Made by a program: the position numbers and the translations under genes
Shown here: in pieces, positions 20,093 through 28,179 of the stretch
How positions within the stretch are numbered: position 1 is the first letter of the stretch
Layout: each line of letters starts with the position of its first letter
The notes under the pieces: model-generated
Databases searched by the model: none
What the model was told of the DNA's origin: nothing
What the model saw: the letters and a program-made list of their open reading frames with translations, nothing else
Source of the DNA: Neisseria subflava
GTDB lineage: Bacteria; Pseudomonadota; Gammaproteobacteria; Burkholderiales; Neisseriaceae
Direction of reading: 5' to 3'
DNA: 64,000 nt
Assembly (NCBI RefSeq): GCF_024205705.1
Contig: NZ_CP073115.1
Coordinates: 1,054,001 to 1,118,000, forward strand

Positions 20093-22864
20093 ATGACCGA
20101 CGCAACCATCCGCAACGACCATAAATTTGCACTTGAAACCCTGCCTGTCAGCCTTGAAGACGAAATGCGCAAGAGCTACCTCGATTACGCCATGAGCGTA
20201 ATTGTGGGGCGAGCCCTGCCGGATGTCCGCGACGGTCTCAAGCCGGTACACCGCCGCGTGTTGTACGCGATGCACGAGTTGAAAAACAACTGGAATTCCG
20301 CCTATAAAAAATCGGCGCGTATCGTCGGCGACGTTATCGGTAAATACCACCCCCACGGCGATATAGCCGTTTACGACACCATCGTCCGCATGGCGCAAGA
20401 CTTCTCCATGCGTTATGTGTTGATCGACGGTCAGGGCAACTTCGGTTCTGTCGACGGCTTGGCAGCAGCAGCCATGCGTTATACCGAAATCCGCATGGAA
20501 AAAATTTCCCATGAAATGCTGGCGGATATTGAAGAAGAAACCGTCAACTTCGGCCCCAACTATGACGGCAGCGAACATGAGCCGCTGGTATTGCCGACCC
20601 GTTTCCCTGCGCTGTTGGTCAATGGTTCGTCTGGTATTGCCGTCGGTATGGCAACCAATATTCCGCCACACAATTTGGGCGATACCATCAATGCCTGCCT
20701 GCGTTTGTTGGATGAGCCTGAAACTGAAATCGACGAGCTGATCAATATCATCCAAGCGCCCGATTTCCCAACAGGTGCGACTATTTACGGCTTAAGTGGC
20801 GTGCGCGAAGGCTATAAAACCGGCCGTGGCCGCGTGGTAATGCGCGGTAAAACCCATATTGAGCCTATCGGCAAAAACGGTGAACGCGAAGCCATCGTTA
20901 TCGATGAAATCCCATATCAAGTAAACAAAGCCAAGCTGGTTGAGAAAATTGGCGAGTTGGTACGCGAAAAAACGTTGGAAGGCGTATCTGACCTGCGCGA
21001 TGAGTCCGACAAATCCGGTATGCGTGTCGTGATTGAATTGAAACGCAATGAAAATGCCGAAGTCGTTTTGAACCAACTCTACAAACTGACCCAGCTGCAA
21101 GACAGCTTCGGTATCAACATGGTGGCCCTGGTTGACGGCCAACCGCGTTTGCTGAACCTGAAACAAATCCTGTCCGAGTTCCTGCGCCACCGTCGCGAAG
21201 TCGTTACCCGTCGTACTTTGTTCCGCCTGAAAAAAGCGCGTCATGAAGGCCATATTGCCGAAGGTAAAGCGGTGGCCTTGTCCAATATCGACGAAATCAT
21301 CCGTCTGATTAAAGAATCTGCCAATGCGCCGGAAGCCAAAGAAAAACTGCTGTCCCGCCCATGGCGCAGCAGCTTGGTTGAAGACATGCTCAGCCGCACG
21401 GATTTAGACCTGCACATGATGCGCCCTGAAGGCTTGCCAGAGAATTTGGGCCTGCACAGCCAAGGCTATTATCTGAGCGAATTGCAAGCCGATGCCATCC
21501 TGCGCATGAGCCTGCGTAACCTGACCGGCCTCGATCAGGAAGAAATTGTCGGCGAATATAAAAACCTGATGAGCAAAATCATTGATTTTGTGGATATTCT
21601 TTCCAAACCAGAGCGCGTTACCCAAATCATCCGCGAAGAATTGGCAGACATTAAAGCCAACTTTGGCGATGAGCGTCGCAGCGAAATCAATCCGTTTGGC
21701 GGCGATATTGCCGATGAAGACCTGATTCCGCAACGCGAAATGGTCGTTACCCTGACTCATGGCGGCTACATCAAAACCCAGCCGACAACCGATTATCAGG
21801 CGCAACGTCGCGGTGGTCGTGGCAAACAGGCAGCGGCAACCAAAGACGAAGACTTCATCGAAACCCTGTTTGTTGCCAACACGCATGATTATTTGATGTG
21901 CTTTACCAATTTGGGCAAGTGCCATTGGATTAAAGTGTACAAACTGCCGGAAGGCGGCCGCAACAGCCGCGGTCGTCCGATCAACAACGTTATCCAATTG
22001 GAAGAAGGCGAAAAAGTCAGCGCCATCTTGGCCGTCCGCGAGTTCCCGGAAGACCAATACGTTTTCTTCGCCACTGCACAAGGCATGGTGAAAAAAGTCC
22101 AGCTGTCTGCATTTAAAAACGTTCGTAGCCAAGGCATCAAAGCCATTGCGCTTAAAGAAGGCGATTACTTGGTCGGCGCAGCGCAAACCGGCGGTGCGGA
22201 CGACATTATGCTGTTCTCCAACTTGGGCAAAGCCATCCGCTTTAACGAATATTGGGAAAAATCCGGTAACGATGAAGCAGAAGATGCCGATATCGAAATC
22301 GAAAACGAAGATTCAGACGGCCTGGATGATGAAAATGCCGAAAACGCATTGCCAAGCGGCAAACACGGTGTCCGTCCGTCCGGTCGCGGTAGTGGCGGTT
22401 TGCGCGGTATGCGCCTGCCGGCCGATGGCAAGATTGTCAGCCTGATTACCTTCGCCCCTGAAGCCGAGCAAAGCGATTTGCAAGTATTGACCGCTACCGC
22501 CAACGGCTATGGTAAACGTACCCCGATTGCTGATTACAGCCGTAAAAACAAAGGCGGTCAAGGCAATATTGCCATCAATACCGGAGAGCGCAACGGCGAT
22601 TTGGTTGCCGCAACTTTGGTAAGCGAAACCGACGACCTGATGCTGATTACCAGCGGCGGCGTCCTGATTCGTACCAAAGTTGAACAAATCCGCGAGACCG
22701 GCCGTGCTGCCGCAGGTGTCCGCCTGATTAATCTGGACGAAGGCGAAACCTTGGTCAGCTTGGAGCGTGTGGCCGAAGAGGCTGAAGATGAAGCCCCTTT
22801 AGAAACCGATGCAGCTGAAAACCAAGTGGTAGAAACTGAAGATACTCCGTCTCAAGAATCTTAA
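20093..22864 (+). CDS. gyrA: DNA gyrase subunit A, with Ile91
   Basis: Breakage-reunion subunit of gyrase, forming an A2B2 complex that introduces negative supercoils. The 923 residues match Neisseria GyrA. The catalytic tyrosine is Tyr130 in AAAMRYTE. The GyrA box is QRRGGRG in the C-terminal wrapping domain. The quinolone-resistance region reads HPHGDIAVYDT. Residue 91 is Ile, coded ATA at 20363-20365, where susceptible Neisseria have Thr or Ser; Asp95 is unchanged. An acidic insert near residues 720-750 contains an in-frame DUS (22312-22323). The C-terminal tail is acidic. A DUS-pair terminator follows. Confidence 0.97.
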   Translation: MTDATIRNDHKFALETLPVSLEDEMRKSYLDYAMSVIVGRALPDVRDGLKPVHRRVLYAMHELKNNWNSAYKKSARIVGDVIGKYHPHGDIAVYDTIVRMAQDFSMRYVLIDGQGNFGSVDGLAAAAMRYTEIRMEKISHEMLADIEEETVNFGPNYDGSEHEPLVLPTRFPALLVNGSSGIAVGMATNIPPHNLGDTINACLRLLDEPETEIDELINIIQAPDFPTGATIYGLSGVREGYKTGRGRVVMRGKTHIEPIGKNGEREAIVIDEIPYQVNKAKLVEKIGELVREKTLEGVSDLRDESDKSGMRVVIELKRNENAEVVLNQLYKLTQLQDSFGINMVALVDGQPRLLNLKQILSEFLRHRREVVTRRTLFRLKKARHEGHIAEGKAVALSNIDEIIRLIKESANAPEAKEKLLSRPWRSSLVEDMLSRTDLDLHMMRPEGLPENLGLHSQGYYLSELQADAILRMSLRNLTGLDQEEIVGEYKNLMSKIIDFVDILSKPERVTQIIREELADIKANFGDERRSEINPFGGDIADEDLIPQREMVVTLTHGGYIKTQPTTDYQAQRRGGRGKQAAATKDEDFIETLFVANTHDYLMCFTNLGKCHWIKVYKLPEGGRNSRGRPINNVIQLEEGEKVSAILAVREFPEDQYVFFATAQGMVKKVQLSAFKNVRSQGIKAIALKEGDYLVGAAQTGGADDIMLFSNLGKAIRFNEYWEKSGNDEAEDADIEIENEDSDGLDDENAENALPSGKHGVRPSGRGSGGLRGMRLPADGKIVSLITFAPEAEQSDLQVLTATANGYGKRTPIADYSRKNKGGQGNIAINTGERNGDLVAATLVSETDDLMLITSGGVLIRTKVEQIRETGRAAAGVRLINLDEGETLVSLERVAEEAEDEAPLETDAAENQVVETEDTPSQES

Positions 22865-22877
22865 ACGTCAATGAAAA

Positions 22878-22906
22878 AGGCCGTCTGAAAAGTTTTCAGA
22901 CGGCCT
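22878..22906 (+). terminator. DUS-pair terminator after gyrA
   Basis: AGGCCGTCTGAAAA faces TTTTCAGACGGCCT with almost no loop, 14 bases after the gyrA stop codon. Confidence 0.85.
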
Positions 22907-22928
22907 GCTTATTCCAAAAGAAAATCCC

Positions 22929-24770
22929 GTGAGCGCAACCGAACCGTTCGATTTACCTCTTTTTCTGAAAAATCTACCCAATCTGCCGGGCGTGTACCGT
23001 TTTTTTGACGAAGACAATAATGTTTTGTATGTCGGCAAAGCGGTCAATCTCAAGCGGCGCGTTTCCAGCTATTTCCAAAAAAGCGACCATTCGCCGCGCA
23101 TCGCATTGATGGTAAAACAGATTCACCATATCGAAACCACCATCACGCGTTCCGAAGCCGAAGCCCTGATTCTCGAAAACAACTTCATCAAAGCCTTATC
23201 GCCGAAATACAATATCCTTTTCCGTGATGACAAAAGTTATCCTTATTTGATGCTCAGCGGCCATCAATATCCGCAAATGGCGTATTACCGCGGCACACTG
23301 AAAAAGCCAAATCAATATTTCGGCCCGTATCCCAACAGCAACGCCGTGCGCGACAGCATTCAAGTATTGCAAAAAGTCTTTATGCTGCGTACCTGCGAAG
23401 ACAGCGTATTCGAGCACCGCGACCGTCCTTGTCTGCTTTACCAAATCAAACGCTGCACCGCGCCTTGTGTCGGCCACATCAGCGAAGAAGATTATCGCGA
23501 CAGCGTGCGCGAAGCCGCGACTTTCCTTAATGGCAAAACCGACGAACTGACGCGTACCTTGCAACACAAAATGCAAACCGCCGCCGCTAATCTGCAATTT
23601 GAAGAAGCCGCCCGTTACCGCGATCAAATTCAAGCGCTCGGCATCATGCAGAGTAATCAGTTTATCGACAGCAAAAATCCGAACAATCCAAACGATATCG
23701 ATTTGCTCGCGCTGGCAGTTTCAGACGGCCTGGTTTGCGTACACTGGGTCAGCATCCGCGGTGGCCGGCACGTCGGCGATAAAAGCTTTTTCCCCGACAC
23801 CAAAAACGATCCCGAGCCAAATGGACAAGATTACGCCGAAGCCTTCGTAGCCCAACATTATTTGGGCAAAAGCAAACCCGACATCATTATTAGCAACTTT
23901 CCCGTTCCCGATGCGCTGAAAGAGGCTTTGGAGGGCGAACACGGCAAGCAGATGCAGTTTGTCACCAAAACCATAGGCGAACGCAAAGTCTGGTTGAAAA
24001 TGGCGGAACAAAACGCGCAAATGGCGATTGCTCAACGCCGCCTGCAACAAAGCAGCCAGCAACACCGCATTGATGAACTGGCCAAAATCCTCGGCATGGA
24101 TTCAGACGGCCTCAACCGCCTTGAATGTTTCGATATCAGCCACACACAAGGCGAGGCCACTATTGCGTCCTGCGTTGTGTACGATGAGCAAAACATCCAG
24201 CCTTCGCAATACCGCCGCTACAACATCACGACTGCCAAGCCCGGCGACGACTACGCCGCCATGCGCGAAGTGTTGACGCGCCGTTACGGCAAAATGCAGG
24301 AAGCCGAAGCCAACGGCGAAAGCGTCAAATGGCCGGATGTCGTGTTGATTGACGGCGGCAAAGGGCAAATCGGTGTAGCCGTATCGGTATGGGAAGAACT
24401 CGGGCTGCATATTCCTTTGGTCGGTATCGCCAAAGGCCCCGAGCGCAAAGCCGGTATGGAAGAACTCATACTGCCTTTTACCGGCGAAGTCTTCCGCCTG
24501 CCGCCCAACAGCCCGGCCTTGCATTTATTGCAAACTGTACGGGATGAGTCGCACCGCTTTGCGATTACAGGCCACCGCAAAAAACGCGACAAAGCACGCG
24601 TTACTTCCTCACTCAGCGAAATCCCCGGTATCGGCAGCAAACGCCGCCAAGCATTGCTTACCCGATTTGGCGGTTTACGCGGCGTGATTGCGGCCAGCCG
24701 TGAGGACTTGGAAAAAGTTGAAGGCATCAGCAAAGCCTTGGCGGAAACCATTTACGAGCATCTGCACTGA
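22929..24770 (+). CDS. uvrC: Excinuclease ABC subunit C UvrC
   Basis: Makes both incisions in nucleotide excision repair with UvrA and UvrB. The 613 residues match the family. The GIY-YIG nuclease is at residues 15-95 (GVYRFFDEDNNVLYVGKAVN). A UVR motif follows (NLQFEEAARYRDQIQAL), then the RNase H-like nuclease starting ECFDISHTQGE. The C-terminus has two helix-hairpin-helix motifs (IPGIGSKRRQALL). The start is GTG, chosen because the protein then begins just before the GIY-YIG domain. The ribosome site is weak. Two intragenic DUS copies are present near 23720 and 24100. Confidence 0.95.
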   Translation: MSATEPFDLPLFLKNLPNLPGVYRFFDEDNNVLYVGKAVNLKRRVSSYFQKSDHSPRIALMVKQIHHIETTITRSEAEALILENNFIKALSPKYNILFRDDKSYPYLMLSGHQYPQMAYYRGTLKKPNQYFGPYPNSNAVRDSIQVLQKVFMLRTCEDSVFEHRDRPCLLYQIKRCTAPCVGHISEEDYRDSVREAATFLNGKTDELTRTLQHKMQTAAANLQFEEAARYRDQIQALGIMQSNQFIDSKNPNNPNDIDLLALAVSDGLVCVHWVSIRGGRHVGDKSFFPDTKNDPEPNGQDYAEAFVAQHYLGKSKPDIIISNFPVPDALKEALEGEHGKQMQFVTKTIGERKVWLKMAEQNAQMAIAQRRLQQSSQQHRIDELAKILGMDSDGLNRLECFDISHTQGEATIASCVVYDEQNIQPSQYRRYNITTAKPGDDYAAMREVLTRRYGKMQEAEANGESVKWPDVVLIDGGKGQIGVAVSVWEELGLHIPLVGIAKGPERKAGMEELILPFTGEVFRLPPNSPALHLLQTVRDESHRFAITGHRKKRDKARVTSSLSEIPGIGSKRRQALLTRFGGLRGVIAASREDLEKVEGISKALAETIYEHLH

Positions 24771-24797
24771 TTGGCTTGAACAGCAAAAAGGAACAAT

Positions 24798-25547
24798 ATG
24801 AAACCTGTCATCATTAAGAATATCGAGATCGGCAAAGGCCTGCCTAAAATTGCCGTGCCGCTGGTGGCTGCCAATACGCAGGAATTGAAGCAGGCTTTGC
24901 GTATCTTAACAGATACGGCTTTTGACATCATTGAATTTCGTGCGGATTTTTTCCAAAAAGCGCTTGATGCCGATTTTATTGCCGAACAATTAGGTATCGC
25001 TCGACAGGCTTTTCCTGACAAGCCCTTACTGTTTACGTTTAGAAGGGCGCAAGAGGGCGGCAATACGCCTTGTTCTGACGACTATTATTTTGAATTATTG
25101 GAAAAAATCATCCGTTCCAAACAAGCCGATATTATCGACATCGAGCTTTTTGCCGAGGAAAGCAGCGTAAAACAAACCATTGCTTTGGCGCATGAGTATC
25201 AAACTGCCGCCTTACTTTGTAATCACGATTTCCAATCCACGCCGTCTTTGACAGACATTACAGGCCGTCTGAAAACAATGGCCGAGTGGGGCGCGGATAT
25301 CTGCAAAATTGCCGTGATGCCGCAATCGCCGCAAGATGTATTGACTTTATTGCAGGCAACATATGATGTTTCACAAATTATCGACCGCCCGATTATTACT
25401 ATGTCTATGGGTAAAATCGGAGCCGTCAGCCGCTTGGCCGGCTCGACTTTCGGCTCGGCCGTTACCTTTGGTGCGGCACAAAAAACGTCGGCCCCCGGCC
25501 AAATTGATGCCAACGAATTAAGGAAAATCTTGGCAATTTTGGGATAG
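24798..25547 (+). CDS. aroD: 3-Dehydroquinate dehydratase, type I
   Basis: Dehydrates 3-dehydroquinate to 3-dehydroshikimate through a Schiff base in the shikimate pathway. The 249 residues match the type I family. His143 (in CNHDF) and Lys170 (in CKIAVMP) fall at the same numbers as in the enteric enzyme. EFRAD near residue 46 binds substrate. AAGGA precedes the ATG. An intragenic DUS lies near 25262. The gene starts 27 bases after uvrC with no terminator between them, so read-through is possible. Confidence 0.95.
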   Translation: MKPVIIKNIEIGKGLPKIAVPLVAANTQELKQALRILTDTAFDIIEFRADFFQKALDADFIAEQLGIARQAFPDKPLLFTFRRAQEGGNTPCSDDYYFELLEKIIRSKQADIIDIELFAEESSVKQTIALAHEYQTAALLCNHDFQSTPSLTDITGRLKTMAEWGADICKIAVMPQSPQDVLTLLQATYDVSQIIDRPIITMSMGKIGAVSRLAGSTFGSAVTFGAAQKTSAPGQIDANELRKILAILG

Positions 25548-25563
25548 TTTAATTATTAATATT

Positions 25564-25606
25564 CAGGGCTGTCTGAAAAATATTTTTCAGACAGCCTGAT
25601 TTTTTT
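25564..25606 (+). terminator. Terminator after aroD, diverged DUS pair
   Basis: GGCTGTCTGAAAAA pairs with TTTTTCAGACAGCC followed by a T6 run. Both arms carry the same C-to-T/G-to-A change from the uptake sequence, so pairing is kept while the uptake core is lost. Confidence 0.85.
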
Positions 25607-25681
25607 AAATTTATTTCTTTTAATTTTAAATAAAATAGGTAACAATGGGTTTCCTATTTTAATAACCAGAGGAGAAATAAA

Positions 25682-26251
25682 ATGACTACTACTAAAGAAA
25701 ACCTAGCGAACCCAGGTCCAGTAGGCCTGTGTGGCTTTGCATTGACAACTTGGTTGCTCAGTCTGATTAACGGCGGCTTTTTTACTGCTCAAGAGGGTGT
25801 CGGCTTAGTTTTGGGCATGGCTCTCGCCTTTGGTGGTATCGCCCAAGTTATTGCCGGTATGTTTGAGTTCAAGAAAGGCAATACGTTTGGCTTTACCGCT
25901 TTTATCAGCTATGGCGCCTTCTGGTGGACATGGGCTTTGTTTACCATCTTTTTTAAAGGTGAAACAGCCCCGGCATTTATCGGCTGGTATCTTTGCGCAT
26001 GGGGTATGTTTTCGCTGATGATGTTTGTGGCTACCTTGACCAAGCCTAAAGTATTGAGCGGTATTTTCTTTTGCTTGACGCTGACTTTCTTTGCTTTGGG
26101 TATTGGCGACGGTATGCAAAACCACAGCATCGTCCATATCGGCGGTTGCTTAGGCTTGGTAACTGCACTTGGTGCGTTCTACTTGGCAGCGGCAGAGGTC
26201 ATCAACGAATCTTTCGGCCGTACTGTTTTGCCGGTTGGTGAGCGTAAATAA
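25682..26251 (+). CDS. satP: Acetate/succinate transporter, GPR1/FUN34/SatP family
   Basis: A 189-residue inner-membrane protein with six predicted helices. The N-terminal signature NPGPVGLCGFALTTW matches the NPAPLGL motif of SatP and yeast Ady2. The family takes up acetate or succinate with protons. AGAGGAG precedes the ATG. It is transcribed alone, ending at a long DUS hairpin. The acetate role fits the presence of ackA and the propionate genes elsewhere in the window, but no direct link is visible. Confidence 0.88.
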   Translation: MTTTKENLANPGPVGLCGFALTTWLLSLINGGFFTAQEGVGLVLGMALAFGGIAQVIAGMFEFKKGNTFGFTAFISYGAFWWTWALFTIFFKGETAPAFIGWYLCAWGMFSLMMFVATLTKPKVLSGIFFCLTLTFFALGIGDGMQNHSIVHIGGCLGLVTALGAFYLAAAEVINESFGRTVLPVGERK

Positions 26252-26265
26252 GCTTAACCATACAA

Positions 26266-26330
26266 AATGCCGTCTGAACGGTGGAAATGAAATCAAAGAT
26301 TTCGACCGCAATGTTCAGACGGCATTTTTT
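26266..26330 (+). repeat. Extended DUS hairpin with internal palindrome, copy 1
   Basis: ATGCCGTCTGAA and TTCAGACGGCAT flank a spacer containing GAAATC-AAA-GATTTC (26289-26303), so two nested hairpins form. A T run follows, which makes it a likely terminator for satP. The same inner 15-mer recurs in the copy at 26648-26711. Confidence 0.75.
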
Positions 26331-26628
26331 ATTTGTCTTCAAATAAATCGACATCAAATAAATCCGGCTCTTTGATGCGCTCCCGACAATCGAGTTTGAT
26401 GTCTTCAGTAACTCGGCAGCAGCACGGCAAAATTTCTCCGGGCGCGACAAAAGCGAGCGGAAAATTATCATAAGAGACTTTCCCATCCAAGATTTTAACC
26501 CGGCATGAACCGCAATAACCGCTGCGACATTGGTATTCAACTTCGTGTCCAGTGCGCTCCAAGCCCTCCAATAAGGTTTCGCCTTGTTGGAGTTGGAAGG
26601 TTTTGTCGTGTGTGCTGATGAGTGCCAT
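26329..26628 (-). CDS. yfaE: 2Fe-2S ferredoxin, YfaE-like, linked to ribonucleotide reductase
   Basis: A 99-residue plant-type ferredoxin. Cluster ligands are in CRSGYCGSC, with a fourth cysteine in the CCC that follows LP. In E. coli YfaE helps maintain the diferric-tyrosyl cofactor of NrdB, and here the gene lies just downstream of nrdB. The start MALISTHDK is preferred; an upstream ATG at 26694 falls inside the repeat. The ribosome site is poor, so expression may depend on coupling. The stop codon overlaps the T run of the downstream repeat. Confidence 0.87.
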   Translation of the reverse strand: MALISTHDKTFQLQQGETLLEGLERTGHEVEYQCRSGYCGSCRVKILDGKVSYDNFPLAFVAPGEILPCCCRVTEDIKLDCRERIKEPDLFDVDLFEDK

Positions 26629-26647
26629 ATGATTTATTTGGATTGGA

Positions 26648-26711
26648 AAGGCCGTCTGAAACGGTGTAAAGACGAAATCAAAGATTTCTGCCACACCGTT
26701 CAGACGGCCTT
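26648..26711 (-). repeat. Extended DUS hairpin with internal palindrome, copy 2
   Basis: AAGGCCGTCTGAAACGGTGT pairs with ACACCGTTCAGACGGCCTT, enclosing the same inner GAAATC-AAA-GATTTC (26674-26688) as copy 1. It lies between nrdB and the ferredoxin gene and may attenuate the downstream gene. Confidence 0.75.
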
Positions 26712-26733
26712 GATCATAAAACCGAATGTTCGA

Positions 26734-27888
26734 TTACAGCTCGAAATCGCCCAAATCGTCCGCGCTGACTTCCGAATCAATCTGACCGATTAAGTAAGAA
26801 GAAATTTCCACTTCCTGCGGCGCAACCTGTACATTGTCAGAAGACAGCCATGCGTTGATCCAAGGAATCGGATTTTGGGTCGCACCTTCAAATCCGGCAG
26901 GAAGGCCAACCGCCTGCATACGCAGATTGGTAATGTATTCAACGTATTGAGCCAAAATTTCCTTGTTCAGGCCAATCATTGAGCCGTCTTTAAACAGATA
27001 GGCCGCCCATTCTTTTTCCTGCTCGGCTGCTTTTTTGAAGAGGTTGAAACACTCGTCCTGCAATTCATTCGCAATTTCAGCCATTTCAGGATCATCGGCA
27101 CCGGCACGCATCAGGTTGAGCATATGCTGGGTGCTGGTCAGGTGCAGGGCTTCGTCACGGGCAATCAGTTTGATGATTTTGGCGTTGCCTTCCATCAATT
27201 CGCGCTCGGCAAAGGCGAACGAGCAGGCGAATGAAACGTAGAAGCGGATGGCTTCCAATACGTTGACGCACATCAGGCAGAGATAGAGCTTTTTCTTTAA
27301 CTCACGCAAAGATACGGTAACAAGCTTGCCGCCGATATTGTGCGAACCTTCGCCCAACAGATTGTAATACTGAGTGTATTCAATCAAATCATCGTAATAG
27401 CAGGCAATGTCTTCAGCACGGGCGATGATGTATTTGTTTTGCACAATATCATCGAACACGACTGACGGATCATTAACGATATTGCGGATGATATGAGTAT
27501 AGCTGCGCGAGTGGATGGTTTCGCTGAAGCTCCACGTTTCAATCCAAGTTTCCAGTTCGGGAATCGACACCAAAGGTAAGAACGCAACATTCGGGCTGCG
27601 GCCTTGGATAGAATCGAGCAGGGTTTGGTATTTCAGATTGCTGATGAAAATATGTTTTTCATGTTCGGGCAGATTGGCGTAGTCGATACGGTCGCGCGAC
27701 ACGTCGATTTCTTCCGGACGCCAGAAGAAAGACAATTGTTTTTCGATCAGTTTTTCAAATACTTCGTATTTCTGCTGGTCATAACGGGCGACATTTACCG
27801 GTTGACCAAAAAACATCGGCTCTTTCAGCGCGTCGTTTTTGGTTTTGGAAAAGGTGCTGTATGACATGGTTAGGTGTTCGCAGGACAT
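26734..27888 (-). CDS. nrdB: Ribonucleotide reductase class Ia, beta subunit NrdB
   Basis: Diiron-tyrosyl radical subunit that generates the radical for NrdA in aerobic deoxynucleotide synthesis. The sequence is very close to E. coli NrdB from YSTFSKTKNDALKEPMFFG onward. Family metal-site segments (EKHIFISNLKYQ, ETIHSRSYTHI, EALHL) are present. The ATG at 27888 has GAGAGA upstream, giving 384 residues. An inner ATG at 27867 matches the E. coli start but lacks a ribosome site. The C-terminal end (DDLGDFEL) is the usual acidic tail that docks to NrdA. Confidence 0.96.
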   Translation of the reverse strand: MSCEHLTMSYSTFSKTKNDALKEPMFFGQPVNVARYDQQKYEVFEKLIEKQLSFFWRPEEIDVSRDRIDYANLPEHEKHIFISNLKYQTLLDSIQGRSPNVAFLPLVSIPELETWIETWSFSETIHSRSYTHIIRNIVNDPSVVFDDIVQNKYIIARAEDIACYYDDLIEYTQYYNLLGEGSHNIGGKLVTVSLRELKKKLYLCLMCVNVLEAIRFYVSFACSFAFAERELMEGNAKIIKLIARDEALHLTSTQHMLNLMRAGADDPEMAEIANELQDECFNLFKKAAEQEKEWAAYLFKDGSMIGLNKEILAQYVEYITNLRMQAVGLPAGFEGATQNPIPWINAWLSSDNVQVAPQEVEISSYLIGQIDSEVSADDLGDFEL

Positions 27889-27908
27889 AATGTCTCTCTT
27901 TTTAAAAA

Positions 27909-28058
27909 TTAGTCGACTTTTCTATTAATTGTTAATTCACCATATGAAACATGTTGAATTTTATCAATAAAGTGCCATCCTAAAATAGCGAAGACTAAAA
28001 GAACACTAATAAATACATAAAATTTATATTCAGCTAAGAATGACCAAATGGCATCCAT
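27909..28058 (-). CDS. 49-residue membrane microprotein between nrdA and nrdB
   Basis: A small gene with AAGGAAAAAT directly before its ATG. It encodes 49 residues: a short polar start (MDAIWSFLAEYK), a single hydrophobic helix of about 17 residues (FYVFISVLLVFAILGWHF region), then a basic-polar tail ending INRKVD. It lies in the nrdA-nrdB interval on the same strand, 20 bases before nrdB and about 120 after nrdA, and is probably co-transcribed. I do not recognise a family. It could be an inner-membrane anchor or regulator; its role is unknown. The ribosome site and intact frame support a real gene. Confidence 0.65.
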   Translation of the reverse strand: MDAIWSFLAEYKFYVFISVLLVFAILGWHFIDKIQHVSYGELTINRKVD

Positions 28059-28179
28059 ATTTTTCCTTTTCTGGAAAATAACAACTTAGCTTCATATAGT
28101 AGTAGGTTTTAATTTAAGAAAATCCTTAAAGCCTTCTACTATCTAGAAGCCTTGGATATATTTCAAAAATCAGCCTGTT

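Noticed and set aside
20792..22186. Long minus-strand frames opposite gyrA
   Set aside because: They follow codon-position bias of gyrA, have no ribosome sites and no recognisable domains.
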